Origin: Pseudomonadota bacterium
GTDB taxonomy: Bacteria > Pseudomonadota > Gammaproteobacteria > Burkholderiales > JABEVD01
Direction: 5' to 3'
Length of the DNA: 53,040 nt
Assembly (NCBI GenBank): GCA_021802545.1
Contig: JAJZRS010000020.1
Coordinates: 1-53,040 of the forward strand
Part shown: positions 7,278 to 15,029 of the stretch, in pieces
How the letters are laid out: each line of letters opens with the position of its first letter
How positions within the stretch are numbered: the stretch's first letter is position 1
Translations under genes and position numbers: made by a program
Notes under the pieces: generated by a model
The model's database searches: none
Told to the model about the DNA's origin: nothing
Seen by the model: the letters and a program-made list of their open reading frames with translations, nothing else

Positions 7278-7571
7278 TCAGGGCGCGTGCTTCGATTTCT
7301 TGATGATCTGGTCGACAGGGTATTCGTAGAGGGTGACGATGGTCGATTCATAGCCATGCGAATAAAGGAATTTCGCCGCATCGTCCAGCGTCCTGAATTC
7401 TCTTGGCGAGCGGTCGCTTTTCGATTTGACGAGAAATCCCTGGTCGCCGTAGTTCGTCGTGAACAGGATGACCCAGCCGCCCGGCAGGTAGAATATTTCC
7501 GGGTATTTCATCATGCCGTCGTATTTTTTCAGGTCGGATTCGACCCAGGTCTCTTCCATTTCAATCCCCAT
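7278..7571 (-). CDS. Hypothetical protein
   Basis: The frame encodes 97 residues starting MGIEMEETW. I do not recognise a family. It looks like a small soluble alpha/beta protein, with aromatic-rich strands (PGGWVILFTTN) and a C-terminal half resembling a small nucleic-acid or ligand-binding fold. There is no signal peptide. Its start overlaps the end of the KTSC gene by 11 bases and it ends 18 bases before the O-methyltransferase start, so it is a real member of this minus-strand operon. The overlap and operon position are the main reason to believe it. Confidence 0.6.
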   Translation of the reverse strand: MGIEMEETWVESDLKKYDGMMKYPEIFYLPGGWVILFTTNYGDQGFLVKSKSDRSPREFRTLDDAAKFLYSHGYESTIVTLYEYPVDQIIKKSKHAP

Positions 7572-7833
7572 CTTTCGCAGCGAAAAGATCGTCGAGCGGG
7601 TTTTTTCCTGAAGAAGGCTTTCCTGAAACCTTCCTGGAAGAATATTCCTCCTCGATGTTGTCCCTGTAATAGCTCCATGCCGATCCGGAGGATGAAAGCT
7701 TGCGCCAGTTTTCCCCGCCGATCCCGGAATATTCGAGAACGGTTCCGCCTTCGAGTTCGACGCGCAGGATACCGCTTTTCGAATCGTAGCCAGCCGCTTT
7801 CAGTTTCCCGGAATTGATCTTTTCCATTTTCAT
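7561..7833 (-). CDS. KTSC-domain protein
   Basis: The 90-residue protein has the layout of a KTSC domain over residues 1-68: INSGKLKAAGYDSKSG, then VELEGGTVLEYSGI, then a helix and SAWSYYRDNIEEEY. This small domain is named after a lysyl-tRNA synthetase C-terminal extension and may bind RNA, but its role as a free-standing protein is not settled. The last 20 residues are a charged tail. It is the first gene of the minus-strand operon running to 5355. Its upstream region (7834-7949) is shared with the divergent chemoreceptor gene. Confidence 0.7.
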   Translation of the reverse strand: MKMEKINSGKLKAAGYDSKSGILRVELEGGTVLEYSGIGGENWRKLSSSGSAWSYYRDNIEEEYSSRKVSGKPSSGKNPLDDLFAAKDGD

Positions 7834-7949
7834 GCATGCATCCTACCTCAGATTATAATCCCAGGTATATGACATATAATTTAACGTGACCCTTTCGGGC
7901 TAGCCATTCGGGGGATTGTCCTGGGCGAATCGATCTGTAAGATGCGAAA

Positions 7950-9125
7950 ATGAACTCAATACTCAAACAAATCAAATACTCCTTTCTCGGTTTCGGCCTT
8001 TCGATGGGGCTGATCTTCCCCTTCTATGCCAATTTCTTTGTCGAATGGAAGCCGGGCATGCTCATCTGGTTCTGTCTCGGCTGCATCGTCGCAGGCATCA
8101 CCATAGGCATAGCGAATCACGGGCTGCTCAAATGGCTCCTGATCGGCAAGCTGAAGCAGGTTGCGGCTGCTTCCGAAAGGATCAGGCATGGGGATCTCAG
8201 GGAAGGGTGCGGAATCAGGAGCAAAGATACTGTAGGAGAGATCACCGAAGGGTTCGACGCCATGGCTGCGAGCCTCAGGAATACGCTGAAAGAAATGGCG
8301 GAATCGGCTGACTCGGTGGAATCCGCAGCGCAGGGGATTTCATCATCCATGCAGACCCTGGGGGAAGATCTCGAGGAATACAGAACGAATACCCACGAGA
8401 TCCTGAGCGTCATCGAAGGCATGGCCGACGCTGCAAGCAGCATACTCGATCTTTCGGATTCCGCAGGGACCAGCGCCGCTTCCGCAGACGAACTGGTGCG
8501 AAACGGCGTCCTTCACGTCAATGCGACAGAGCAGGCGATCTCTGCCTTGAACGAAGCGGGCGGGAAGATCTCGGCCAATGCAGCGAGGCTTGCAACGAGC
8601 GCGAAGGAAGTCGAGGAAGCGGTCTCTGCAATCAGGGAAATTTCCGACCAGACGAATCTTCTCGCGCTGAACGCTGCGATCGAGGCGGCGAGGGCAGGGG
8701 AGCAGGGAAGGGGTTTTGCGGTCGTCGCGGACGAAGTCAGGAAGCTTTCGGAGCAGGCTGCCAATGCGACGATGCGGATAAACGAAGTGCTGAAGCGGGT
8801 GACAGAGGACGTCGCTTCAACGGTGTCCATTTCGGCAGAGAATGCCGAGGCGGTGAATGCGGGGCTGGAGGCGTCTAGGTCTTCGTCCGAGATATTTTCG
8901 AAAATCGAGCAGTCGACTGCCGAAATGAAGCGTTCCGTCGAGGCGGTCAGGGAGGCTGCAGACGACCAGCAGATGCTCGTCGGCATCGTGAGGACGAGGA
9001 TAGACGAGAGCCAGGAGAGGACCGAGAACGTCGCTCATCTGACTTCAAACGCGGTCGGCGAGGCCGACAGGATGGTGGATGCCGCCCGAGCGCTCAACGA
9101 AACGACCGGAAAATTCATCCTCTGA
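7950..9125 (+). CDS. Methyl-accepting chemotaxis protein without a periplasmic sensor domain
   Basis: The 391-residue chemoreceptor has two membrane segments close together (about 9-30 and 37-56), so almost nothing is exposed to the periplasm. A HAMP-like linker follows (about 57-110), then a long coiled-coil signalling domain. The conserved kinase-binding hairpin tip is at about 232-270 (QTNLLALNAAIEAARAGE). The C-terminus (TGKFIL) lacks a CheR-binding pentapeptide. Such receptors may sense membrane state, internal signals or a ligand bound near the membrane. No che or pil-chp genes are adjacent. The ATG at 7950 has only a weak ribosome-binding site. Two TATAAT strings lie upstream at 7854-7859 and 7875-7880, but neither has a convincing -35 box. 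Confidence 0.9.
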   Translation: MNSILKQIKYSFLGFGLSMGLIFPFYANFFVEWKPGMLIWFCLGCIVAGITIGIANHGLLKWLLIGKLKQVAAASERIRHGDLREGCGIRSKDTVGEITEGFDAMAASLRNTLKEMAESADSVESAAQGISSSMQTLGEDLEEYRTNTHEILSVIEGMADAASSILDLSDSAGTSAASADELVRNGVLHVNATEQAISALNEAGGKISANAARLATSAKEVEEAVSAIREISDQTNLLALNAAIEAARAGEQGRGFAVVADEVRKLSEQAANATMRINEVLKRVTEDVASTVSISAENAEAVNAGLEASRSSSEIFSKIEQSTAEMKRSVEAVREAADDQQMLVGIVRTRIDESQERTENVAHLTSNAVGEADRMVDAARALNETTGKFIL

Positions 9126-9165
9126 CCTTCAGGAAGTCTTAATGGTTGTCCATTAGGATCCCCTT

Positions 9166-9750
9166 ATGGGGGAATCCAGAATCAAATTGGCCGCCCTTTT
9201 TGCAGGGATGGCGCTTTCGGTTCATGCCTTCGGAGAAGGCATAGAGTCCACTGCGGGAAGCGAGCAGGCCTTCATCAGCTTCGACCAGATGGGCTGGAAG
9301 GGATCGATAGGCGCAGGCGCCGGGATTGTGCCGAGCTACGAAGGAGCGGGCACTCACAGGACCCATCTCATCCCCCTGCTTGATGCCGAGGCGGGGCGCT
9401 TCTTCTTCGGCACCAGGCTGGATTTCGAGGAAGGATACGAGTCGAAACCGACCAATGAAGACAGGAAAAGGGCAGGCGCCAAGCTGTCCTGGGCCGATCC
9501 GCGCTACATGCAGGCCTTCTTCGGCGTCAATTCTTCCCAGTCGGCTTCCTCCGGTCTTCCCCAATACAATGCCGAATCCGGGATCAAGGACTACGGCATC
9601 AACGTCAACTGGCGGCACAACTATTCCAGGAAATGGTTCAGCAACACGGGGTTCCAGGCGAGGCGCCTGTCAGGGGGAATCTCGGGAAGCCCGCTCGTTG
9701 CGACAAGGCTGGAGACCTCGGCGAGCTTCCTCATGGGCTACCGCTTCTAG
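9166..9750 (+). CDS. Short MipA/OmpV-family outer-membrane protein
   Basis: The 194-residue protein has a signal peptide-like start (hydrophobic about 6-22). Near the N-terminus it has the family-type strand SIGAGAGIVPSYEGAG, in the middle WADPRYMQAFFGV, then GLKD-like IKDYGINVNW, and it ends in an aromatic strand, ASFLMGYRF. These fit MipA/OmpV beta-barrels of the outer membrane, some of which scaffold murein synthesis. Usual members are about 240-280 residues; here the strands normally found between the first third and WADPRYMQ are missing, so the barrel is smaller or altered. The frame is intact, so this is a shortened gene and not a frameshift. Its TAG stop shares a CTAG with the convergent peptidase gene. 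Confidence 0.7.
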   Translation: MGESRIKLAALFAGMALSVHAFGEGIESTAGSEQAFISFDQMGWKGSIGAGAGIVPSYEGAGTHRTHLIPLLDAEAGRFFFGTRLDFEEGYESKPTNEDRKRAGAKLSWADPRYMQAFFGVNSSQSASSGLPQYNAESGIKDYGINVNWRHNYSRKWFSNTGFQARRLSGGISGSPLVATRLETSASFLMGYRF

Positions 9751-10697
9751 GCCTTGAACTGCTCCGTATCGATCCACTCGTTCTTGAGCAGCGCCCACCA
9801 GTCTACGGCAAGGCCACGCAGCACGTAATCGTAGGGAAGCCATCCGTAGCCGTGATCGCCCCATCCTGTTCCCCACGAATTCCTGATCAGGAGCGCTCCT
9901 CGGGTCGCGGGCGCGCCGCAGTTCGGGTTCCTGATTTCCATTGCGTCGTCATAGCCGACGGCAACGATGGCATGCCCGCCTACAGACCGCTCGCCCGGGC
10001 AGGGGAAAGGAATGGCGCCGTTTGCTCCGACGTTCCAGATGGAGCTGTAAACGGTGAAGCCGAACATGGGCGGAAGTCCTGCTGCAAGATAGGTCTTGAT
10101 CCTGTTCAATAGGGCGGGCCTCGCAATCCCTGCGGGATCGAGCCTCACGTATTGAATCGCCTGGTAATTCTGTGCGAATGAATAGCAGAATGCGCTCGGC
10201 TCGTTGTCGAAGCCCGCGATGTTGTAGGGCCAGTATTCCTCGGGCGGGATGCCGAAAAGCGCGAGCGCGCCCATGGTCGTCCTGAGATAGGCGCCCGTGT
10301 CCCCTGCCGCATGCATGAGCGACCGGGTGGTCTTGTAGAGGAAGAGACGGGATGCGTCGATGAACCTGCCGAAGGCTCTGCGCTCGTAATATTCGACGAC
10401 GCCTACCCCTGCGTTCGCTGTGCATGAGCCGAGCGCGCCCTGATTTTCGATAGGCGAGCACCATGCTCTCAGGTCCACAGCATGGGGAGGCGCCTTGAGC
10501 GGCTCGGCAACATTCGCCTTTTTGAGCATGGGCGCGATTGACTCATGCTCTGCTGTGTAATCCCTGAAATCGGGATAATCCGGTAGCCAGCCCATGCCGA
10601 GCTTCCGTTCCGTTACCACCTGGGAGGTGATTTCAGCCTCCCTTGAAACCGTGTATTCGGGCTGTCCGCCCATGATCAGTTTGACTGCCTGTTCCAT
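9747..10697 (-). CDS. Papain-like (C1 family) cysteine peptidase
   Basis: This 316-residue protein has a complete papain-type active site: Q86 of the oxyanion hole, C92 in ENQGALGSCTAN, H242 in GGHAIVAVGYD and N273 in IRNSWGTGWG. The first 70 or so residues precede the catalytic domain and may act as a propeptide or docking part. No signal peptide is visible, so it is either cytoplasmic or exported by another route. Bacterial C1A proteins are uncommon and their targets are mostly unknown. The gene stands alone. It ends on a CTAG shared with the MipA-like gene. Upstream, at 10740-10751, is a perfect 12-base palindrome (TCCGGATCCGGA) that might be an operator. Confidence 0.88.
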   Translation of the reverse strand: MEQAVKLIMGGQPEYTVSREAEITSQVVTERKLGMGWLPDYPDFRDYTAEHESIAPMLKKANVAEPLKAPPHAVDLRAWCSPIENQGALGSCTANAGVGVVEYYERRAFGRFIDASRLFLYKTTRSLMHAAGDTGAYLRTTMGALALFGIPPEEYWPYNIAGFDNEPSAFCYSFAQNYQAIQYVRLDPAGIARPALLNRIKTYLAAGLPPMFGFTVYSSIWNVGANGAIPFPCPGERSVGGHAIVAVGYDDAMEIRNPNCGAPATRGALLIRNSWGTGWGDHGYGWLPYDYVLRGLAVDWWALLKNEWIDTEQFKA

Positions 10698-10780
10698 GCC
10701 CTTCTCCTTGTCGATGGGGAGCCTTTTCCAGGGATAGGCTCCGGATCCGGAATTTCAAGTTAGACCAGCTTTTTCGGGAA

Positions 10781-11413
10781 TCAAGTTTTTTTTCCTGTTT
10801 CCCATCTCAGGAGGGCAGCCTCGAAATCGGGAAACAAGGCCGCGCCGCAAAGGCCGACGAGCAGGTCTAGCGCTTTTCTCCTGTCTTTGAGCTCAATGGG
10901 AAGGAACCCGAGCGCCTTGGCCGAACGGATCGCCCGTTCCGAAGGAAGAGGCTCGGCCTTTTTCCAGACTCCCCTCATCTCCCTGAGGAAGATGCCTGCG
11001 GTGACGGGCCCGATCCCTTTGGCGAGCGCGGTCAGCCTCGCCTCCAGTTCTTCGGAAGAGGCGGATTCTTCATGGAGCAGGTCGAGATTCCCGCCGTAGC
11101 GCTTCAGCAGGTTTTCGGATGCGGCCAGGAGCTTCGTGGCCGTCTTGAAGTCGTATCTCGCGTAGCCGCCTTCGTCCAGGATGGAAACCAGCTTTTCCCA
11201 TCCTGCATCCAGGATGGATTGGGGCGTGAGCATGCCGCGGCTTTCGAAGCAATGCCACGTTCTTTCGGCGATCTTCCAGGAAATCGGCGCGCCCATCAGG
11301 ATGGCTGCGAGCAGCCATGGAAAAAGGCTTCCGCTCTTTTCGGGAAGAAGCTCGATGCCGAGTTCTTTCGAGAATTTCCCGCCCGATGTTCCGATCAGTT
11401 CGACAGGCGTCAT
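10781..11413 (-). CDS. HhH DNA-glycosylase-like protein, catalytic residues not conserved
   Basis: From the ATG at 11413 the protein has 210 residues, mostly helical. A helix-hairpin-helix motif is at about 127-145 (LAKGIGPVTAGIF). Overall layout resembles the HhH-GPD superfamily of base-excision glycosylases (endonuclease III type). The lysine that follows the hairpin in bifunctional enzymes (GVGRKTA) is replaced by V137, the usual downstream VDTH aspartate is absent, and no C-terminal four-cysteine iron-sulfur loop is present. It may bind DNA without cutting, or use other residues. A frame extension to 11476 would run into the divergent CapA-like gene and is less likely. The start lies 37 bases from that gene's start. 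Confidence 0.65.
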   Translation of the reverse strand: MTPVELIGTSGGKFSKELGIELLPEKSGSLFPWLLAAILMGAPISWKIAERTWHCFESRGMLTPQSILDAGWEKLVSILDEGGYARYDFKTATKLLAASENLLKRYGGNLDLLHEESASSEELEARLTALAKGIGPVTAGIFLREMRGVWKKAEPLPSERAIRSAKALGFLPIELKDRRKALDLLVGLCGAALFPDFEAALLRWETGKKT

Positions 11414-11450
11414 GATCTCCCCTGGTCTATGCTCCAGTATAGGAGGCAAC

Positions 11451-12419
11451 ATGAAGCTCTTGTTCTGCGGCGACACGATGCTCGGCAGGGGGGTGGGGAA
11501 GGCTATGGAAAAGCATGGCCACGGCTATCCGCTCGGAAAAATCTCGCCCTTCACGAAGGATGCCGATCTTTGCATCGTCAATCTTGAGTGTGCGATCACT
11601 TCCTCAAAATCCATATGGGGCGGGGAGCCGAAGGCATTCTATTTCGGCGCCCCGGTGGGAGCGGCGAAGTCGCTGCGGATGGCTGGGGTAGATCTCGTGA
11701 ATCTCGCCAACAACCATGTCCTCGATTTCGGGGTCGACGGCCTGGAAGACACCTTGCGATGCCTGGATGAAGCCGGAATCAGGCATGCCGGAGCGGGGAA
11801 GAACATGCATGACGCGTCCTGTCCCGCCCTGCTTGAGCGTTGCGGAATGAAATTCGGCATGGCGGCTTTCTGCGACCACCAGGCGGATTTCGCTGCTGGC
11901 CCGGACAATCCGGGGATCAATTATCTCGACCTGTTCGATGAAAAAAGAGCCATCGAGAAGTTCAGGAAAGGGCTAGAGGCAATGGGCAAGGTCGACTGGC
12001 CCATTCTTTCGCTGCATTGGGGGCCGAACATGGTGCATCGGCCTTCCCGGAAGTTCGTCGGCCTCGCGCATGGGGCGATAGAAATGGGATACAAAATCGT
12101 CTACGGGCACAGCGCACATGTTTTTCACGGCGTCGAGTTGTACAGGGATAGGCCGATCTTCTATTCCTGCGGCGATCTCGTGGATGACTATTATGTCGAC
12201 AGGGAATTTGCGAACGACTGCCAGATCGCATTCGAGCTCGAATTGTCCGAAGAGAGCGTGCAAAAGCTAGTCGTCCATCCTGTCCATATCGAAAATTGCA
12301 GAGCCGTATGGGCCTCAGGAGACACGAAGTCTTTTGTGCTGAAGCGCTTCGCTTCGCTCTGTTCGGAATTCGGGACGCAGGTTCTGGACGATGCGGTCAG
12401 TCTTTCCAGGAGATCTTGA
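11451..12419 (+). CDS. CapA-family metallophosphoesterase-like protein
   Basis: The 322-residue protein carries the motifs of the CapA / PGA synthesis family with a calcineurin-like fold: CGDTMLGR near the start, NLECAI, NLANNHVLDFG, LHWGPN and GHSAHVFHG. These contain the Asp, Asn and His residues expected to bind metals. In Gram-positives CapA is membrane-anchored and acts in poly-gamma-glutamate export. Here there is no signal peptide or membrane segment and no capBC partner, so the role is probably different. The start is certain: a perfect AGGAGG is at 11441-11446. An alternative upstream start would overlap the divergent glycosylase-like gene. The 3' end overlaps the convergent gene at 12397-12666 by 23 bases. 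Confidence 0.85.
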   Translation: MKLLFCGDTMLGRGVGKAMEKHGHGYPLGKISPFTKDADLCIVNLECAITSSKSIWGGEPKAFYFGAPVGAAKSLRMAGVDLVNLANNHVLDFGVDGLEDTLRCLDEAGIRHAGAGKNMHDASCPALLERCGMKFGMAAFCDHQADFAAGPDNPGINYLDLFDEKRAIEKFRKGLEAMGKVDWPILSLHWGPNMVHRPSRKFVGLAHGAIEMGYKIVYGHSAHVFHGVELYRDRPIFYSCGDLVDDYYVDREFANDCQIAFELELSEESVQKLVVHPVHIENCRAVWASGDTKSFVLKRFASLCSEFGTQVLDDAVSLSRRS

Positions 12420-12666
12420 CGTACCTGGGCGGAAAAGGCGGGTCGAGAACCATGACATCGTAGCCCAGGCTTGCGAGCTCGGCCACGAAAGCGGTCAGGC
12501 TGACATTGGGCGAGATGCTTTCCATGGTGATGGCCGATTTTCCTGCAATCGAAGCGCCCTTGATGTCATCCATGGTCTTCTCGAGAATGTCGATCAGGTT
12601 CCCCTTCTTCCACTCCTTCGAGATTTCCCCAAGTTCCCTCGCTTCCTGCGCAGTCATCAGCTTCAT
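12397..12666 (-). CDS. Small hypothetical protein
   Basis: The frame encodes 89 residues starting MKLMTAQEAREL. It is soluble, with an N-terminal helical half and a C-terminal half containing AFVAELASLGYDVMVLDPPF. I do not recognise the family. Its last 23 bases overlap the end of the CapA-like gene on the other strand. It has its own upstream region of 76 bases shared with the divergent gene at 12743. Codon use looks like that of its neighbours, which supports it as real. Confidence 0.55.
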   Translation of the reverse strand: MKLMTAQEARELGEISKEWKKGNLIDILEKTMDDIKGASIAGKSAITMESISPNVSLTAFVAELASLGYDVMVLDPPFPPRYVKISWKD

Positions 12667-12742
12667 TTTGTTCTCCGAAAGCCCCTGTCCTTACTAAAAT
12701 AACATAATTTGTGCTGTCGCCCCAAACGTGCTAAAAAACAAT

Positions 12743-13687
12743 ATGAGAAATTTCCATGCGCTGCTCGATACGGTCCAGCGAAATTGCCACATCACCGACG
12801 CCCGCCATGCCAGGAGCATGACGATGTGCATCTACCTGCTCGAGATGCAGCAGTACTACAGATGGGAAAACGAGATTCCCTATTCGGCGAGCCTGGCGAA
12901 AAGCGATGTAGGAAAATGGCTTGCCGAGCGCGAAAATTTCTGGAGCGAGGTTGAGGCGCTCCCCTATGCGCATCTCCCGCTCGGGGAAGCAGTCGACCCC
13001 TTCGACAGCGATAGCGTCAATCGCCTCATTGTCCCGGAGGGCTATGTCTACAGCGCGGGATACGGGAGATTCGGCAAACCCCATTTCTTCCTCGGAAAGC
13101 TGCTGAGGAAAGAAAAACGGGGAAGATACACTGTGCTCGTCTCGAGCTGCGAATATGCAAGGGATCTCAATGCGCCGCCCGCCGCCTACCTGAACGGAAC
13201 CATCTTCCTCAGAAAGGAAGCTGTCAGGCGCATGGTATGGGAGAGGCGCGGAAAGGATATGGAGGAGGCGGTCGAAGCGCAGTGCGAGGCGATCATCCTT
13301 CACGAACTCGGGGAGGGGATGGCAGGGGAGGAATTGGACGGATGGGAAGCCATGCTGCTCGCCTCGTCAGGGAAAACGGAAATCGTTTTCAGGGCGGTCA
13401 GGGATCTGCTTGCCGATTGCCTTTCCACATTGCCGAACCTGATCGAGAAAAAAGACGACGATTCCCTTCGTTTCTATTTCGAAAGTCTCTCGGGGATGAG
13501 GCGCGATCTATTCCCGGCGGCTGTCGAGGCCTACCACAAATGGGTTGCTTCAGGCGACATGGGCCCCTTGCAGGATGCCGCAAACAATGGAAGCGTGCAC
13601 TGGCTCCGGGTCGGCAGGAACTTTCTGGAACGGTATGGAAGGGAAGGGGCGATCCAGCTCGAAAGCTGGTCTGAATTCCGTCTCTAG
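12743..13687 (+). CDS. Sfum_1244-type conserved hypothetical protein
   Basis: The 314-residue soluble protein has stretches such as VQRNCHITDARHARSMTMC, YYRWENEIPY and FGKPHFFLGKL. I associate these with the conserved hypothetical family named Sfum_1244, found in Betaproteobacteria and sulfur/sulfate-using bacteria. No function is known. Near residue 185-200 it has IILHELGEGMAGEEL, reminiscent of a zinc-protease HExxH but with the last His replaced by Glu. Cysteines near the N-terminus (NCHITD, MTMC) also could bind metal. A GTG at 12728 would add five residues; I chose the ATG at 12743 because family members begin close to FxALLxxVQRNCH. Its stop shares CTAG with the ClC gene. Confidence 0.7.
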   Translation: MRNFHALLDTVQRNCHITDARHARSMTMCIYLLEMQQYYRWENEIPYSASLAKSDVGKWLAERENFWSEVEALPYAHLPLGEAVDPFDSDSVNRLIVPEGYVYSAGYGRFGKPHFFLGKLLRKEKRGRYTVLVSSCEYARDLNAPPAAYLNGTIFLRKEAVRRMVWERRGKDMEEAVEAQCEAIILHELGEGMAGEELDGWEAMLLASSGKTEIVFRAVRDLLADCLSTLPNLIEKKDDDSLRFYFESLSGMRRDLFPAAVEAYHKWVASGDMGPLQDAANNGSVHWLRVGRNFLERYGREGAIQLESWSEFRL

Positions 13688-14937
13688 GCGTGGTGCTCGA
13701 TGGGATTGCCGTAAAGCGGTTTTGCGCCGAACTGCGTGCTGACCGCATAGGCCGTGCCGCAGGCGAGCATCACCGGCAGGACGAGATGGAACTGGTCGGT
13801 CATTTCCAGAACCATGACGATCGCCATCATCGGGGCCTGAGTGACGGCCGAAAGCACGGCCGACATGCAGACGATGGACATGACGACTGGATCCGCTCCC
13901 GTTGCGAAACCGAGCAGATAGCCGCTCGTCGCACCGACGAAGAGCGTCGGCGTGAATATCCCGCCTATGGCCCCTGAGGAAGTGCTCGCTATCGTTGCTA
14001 CAACCTTTGAGACAAGGGCTGCGGCTACCCAAGTCCATGAGAGCCCGCCGTGCAATACCTTAGAGACGACGTCGTAGCCGTTTCCCCAGACTTCAGGGAC
14101 GGGGACGGAAATCAGGCCGACGATCGCCCCGCCTATTCCGAGCCTGATCCAGAGCGGCCTGATCATCCCGAAAGCTTTTTTCGATAGCTCGATGAATTTC
14201 AGCAGGAGAAGTCCGAGCAGGCCGGATCCTGCGCCGGCGGCCAATGCGATCAGAAGCTCCTTCGGCGTGACGGGAACGGGGGGCAGGACGGGCATGGTAT
14301 AGAGCGGACTGGGCTCGACCATCCAGAAAATCAGGGCGCTGGATGTCACGGCCGAGATCAGGACGGGCGCGACGGTATGGCGTGCGAAAAAGCCCAGCGC
14401 GAGTTCGAGGACGAAAACCACGCCTGCCGCAGGCGCGTGATAGGCCGAGGCGATTCCGGACGCGATGCCGCAGACAAGTATGGCATTTCTTTGCGAATCC
14501 GGGATCGGAAAGAGTTTCGCAAGCCAAGAGGAGAACCAGGCGGAGAGCTGCACCATCGGCCCTTCCCGTCCGATGGATGCGCCAGAGCCGACGGAAAAGA
14601 GCGAAGACAGGGTTCTGAACGCATTGGTCTTGTCGTTGAGATCGATCTTTCCTTCCCTGGCCGCATCGATGTAATCGACATGCTGCCCGGAATGCCTGCC
14701 CAGATGCAGAACGAACCCGGCGAGGATTCCGCCGAATGTGGGGACGAGTATCCTCGCCCAGAGGGGCAGGGAGCGCGCGGCTTCGACCAGGCTGCCATTC
14801 TGCCTGGTGAGCAGCCATTCTATCCCGTCGCTCGCTGCATGGAATAGGGTCATGGCAAGCGCCCCGAGGACGCCGGCGATGAGCGCGGCGAACCAGAGCC
14901 TTGCCGTTTCATTCACGCTGGGCTGATCTTGTGTCAT
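13684..14937 (-). CDS. ClC-family chloride channel or transporter
   Basis: The 417-residue membrane protein has ClC signature segments: GSGASIGREGP (117-127) with the gating glutamate E125, and GGIFTPTLF in the C-terminal half for chloride binding. About ten or more hydrophobic segments are present and there are no C-terminal CBS domains. At the inner proton-glutamate position of the E. coli exchanger (the second E of FIIEEM) it has FVLELA, so E178 is followed by L179. Proteins lacking that glutamate tend to be channels or uncoupled, so passive chloride flow is plausible. It is transcribed away from the UspA-type stress gene, and the 92 bases between them hold both promoters. Confidence 0.92.
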   Translation of the reverse strand: MTQDQPSVNETARLWFAALIAGVLGALAMTLFHAASDGIEWLLTRQNGSLVEAARSLPLWARILVPTFGGILAGFVLHLGRHSGQHVDYIDAAREGKIDLNDKTNAFRTLSSLFSVGSGASIGREGPMVQLSAWFSSWLAKLFPIPDSQRNAILVCGIASGIASAYHAPAAGVVFVLELALGFFARHTVAPVLISAVTSSALIFWMVEPSPLYTMPVLPPVPVTPKELLIALAAGAGSGLLGLLLLKFIELSKKAFGMIRPLWIRLGIGGAIVGLISVPVPEVWGNGYDVVSKVLHGGLSWTWVAAALVSKVVATIASTSSGAIGGIFTPTLFVGATSGYLLGFATGADPVVMSIVCMSAVLSAVTQAPMMAIVMVLEMTDQFHLVLPVMLACGTAYAVSTQFGAKPLYGNPIEHHA

Positions 14938-15029
14938 GAGTATATTCGAATTCTCTGTATATTTTCCTAACGCAATCGGCGGGAAATGAAGTATCTTTAT
15001 ACCATCGAATCGAAGACAAGGGGGAGCAT

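Noticed and set aside
9150-9178. Inverted repeat GGATCCCC / GGGGGAATCC as a terminator for the chemoreceptor gene
   Set aside because: The stem is imperfect, no T-run follows, and it covers the start codon of the next gene.
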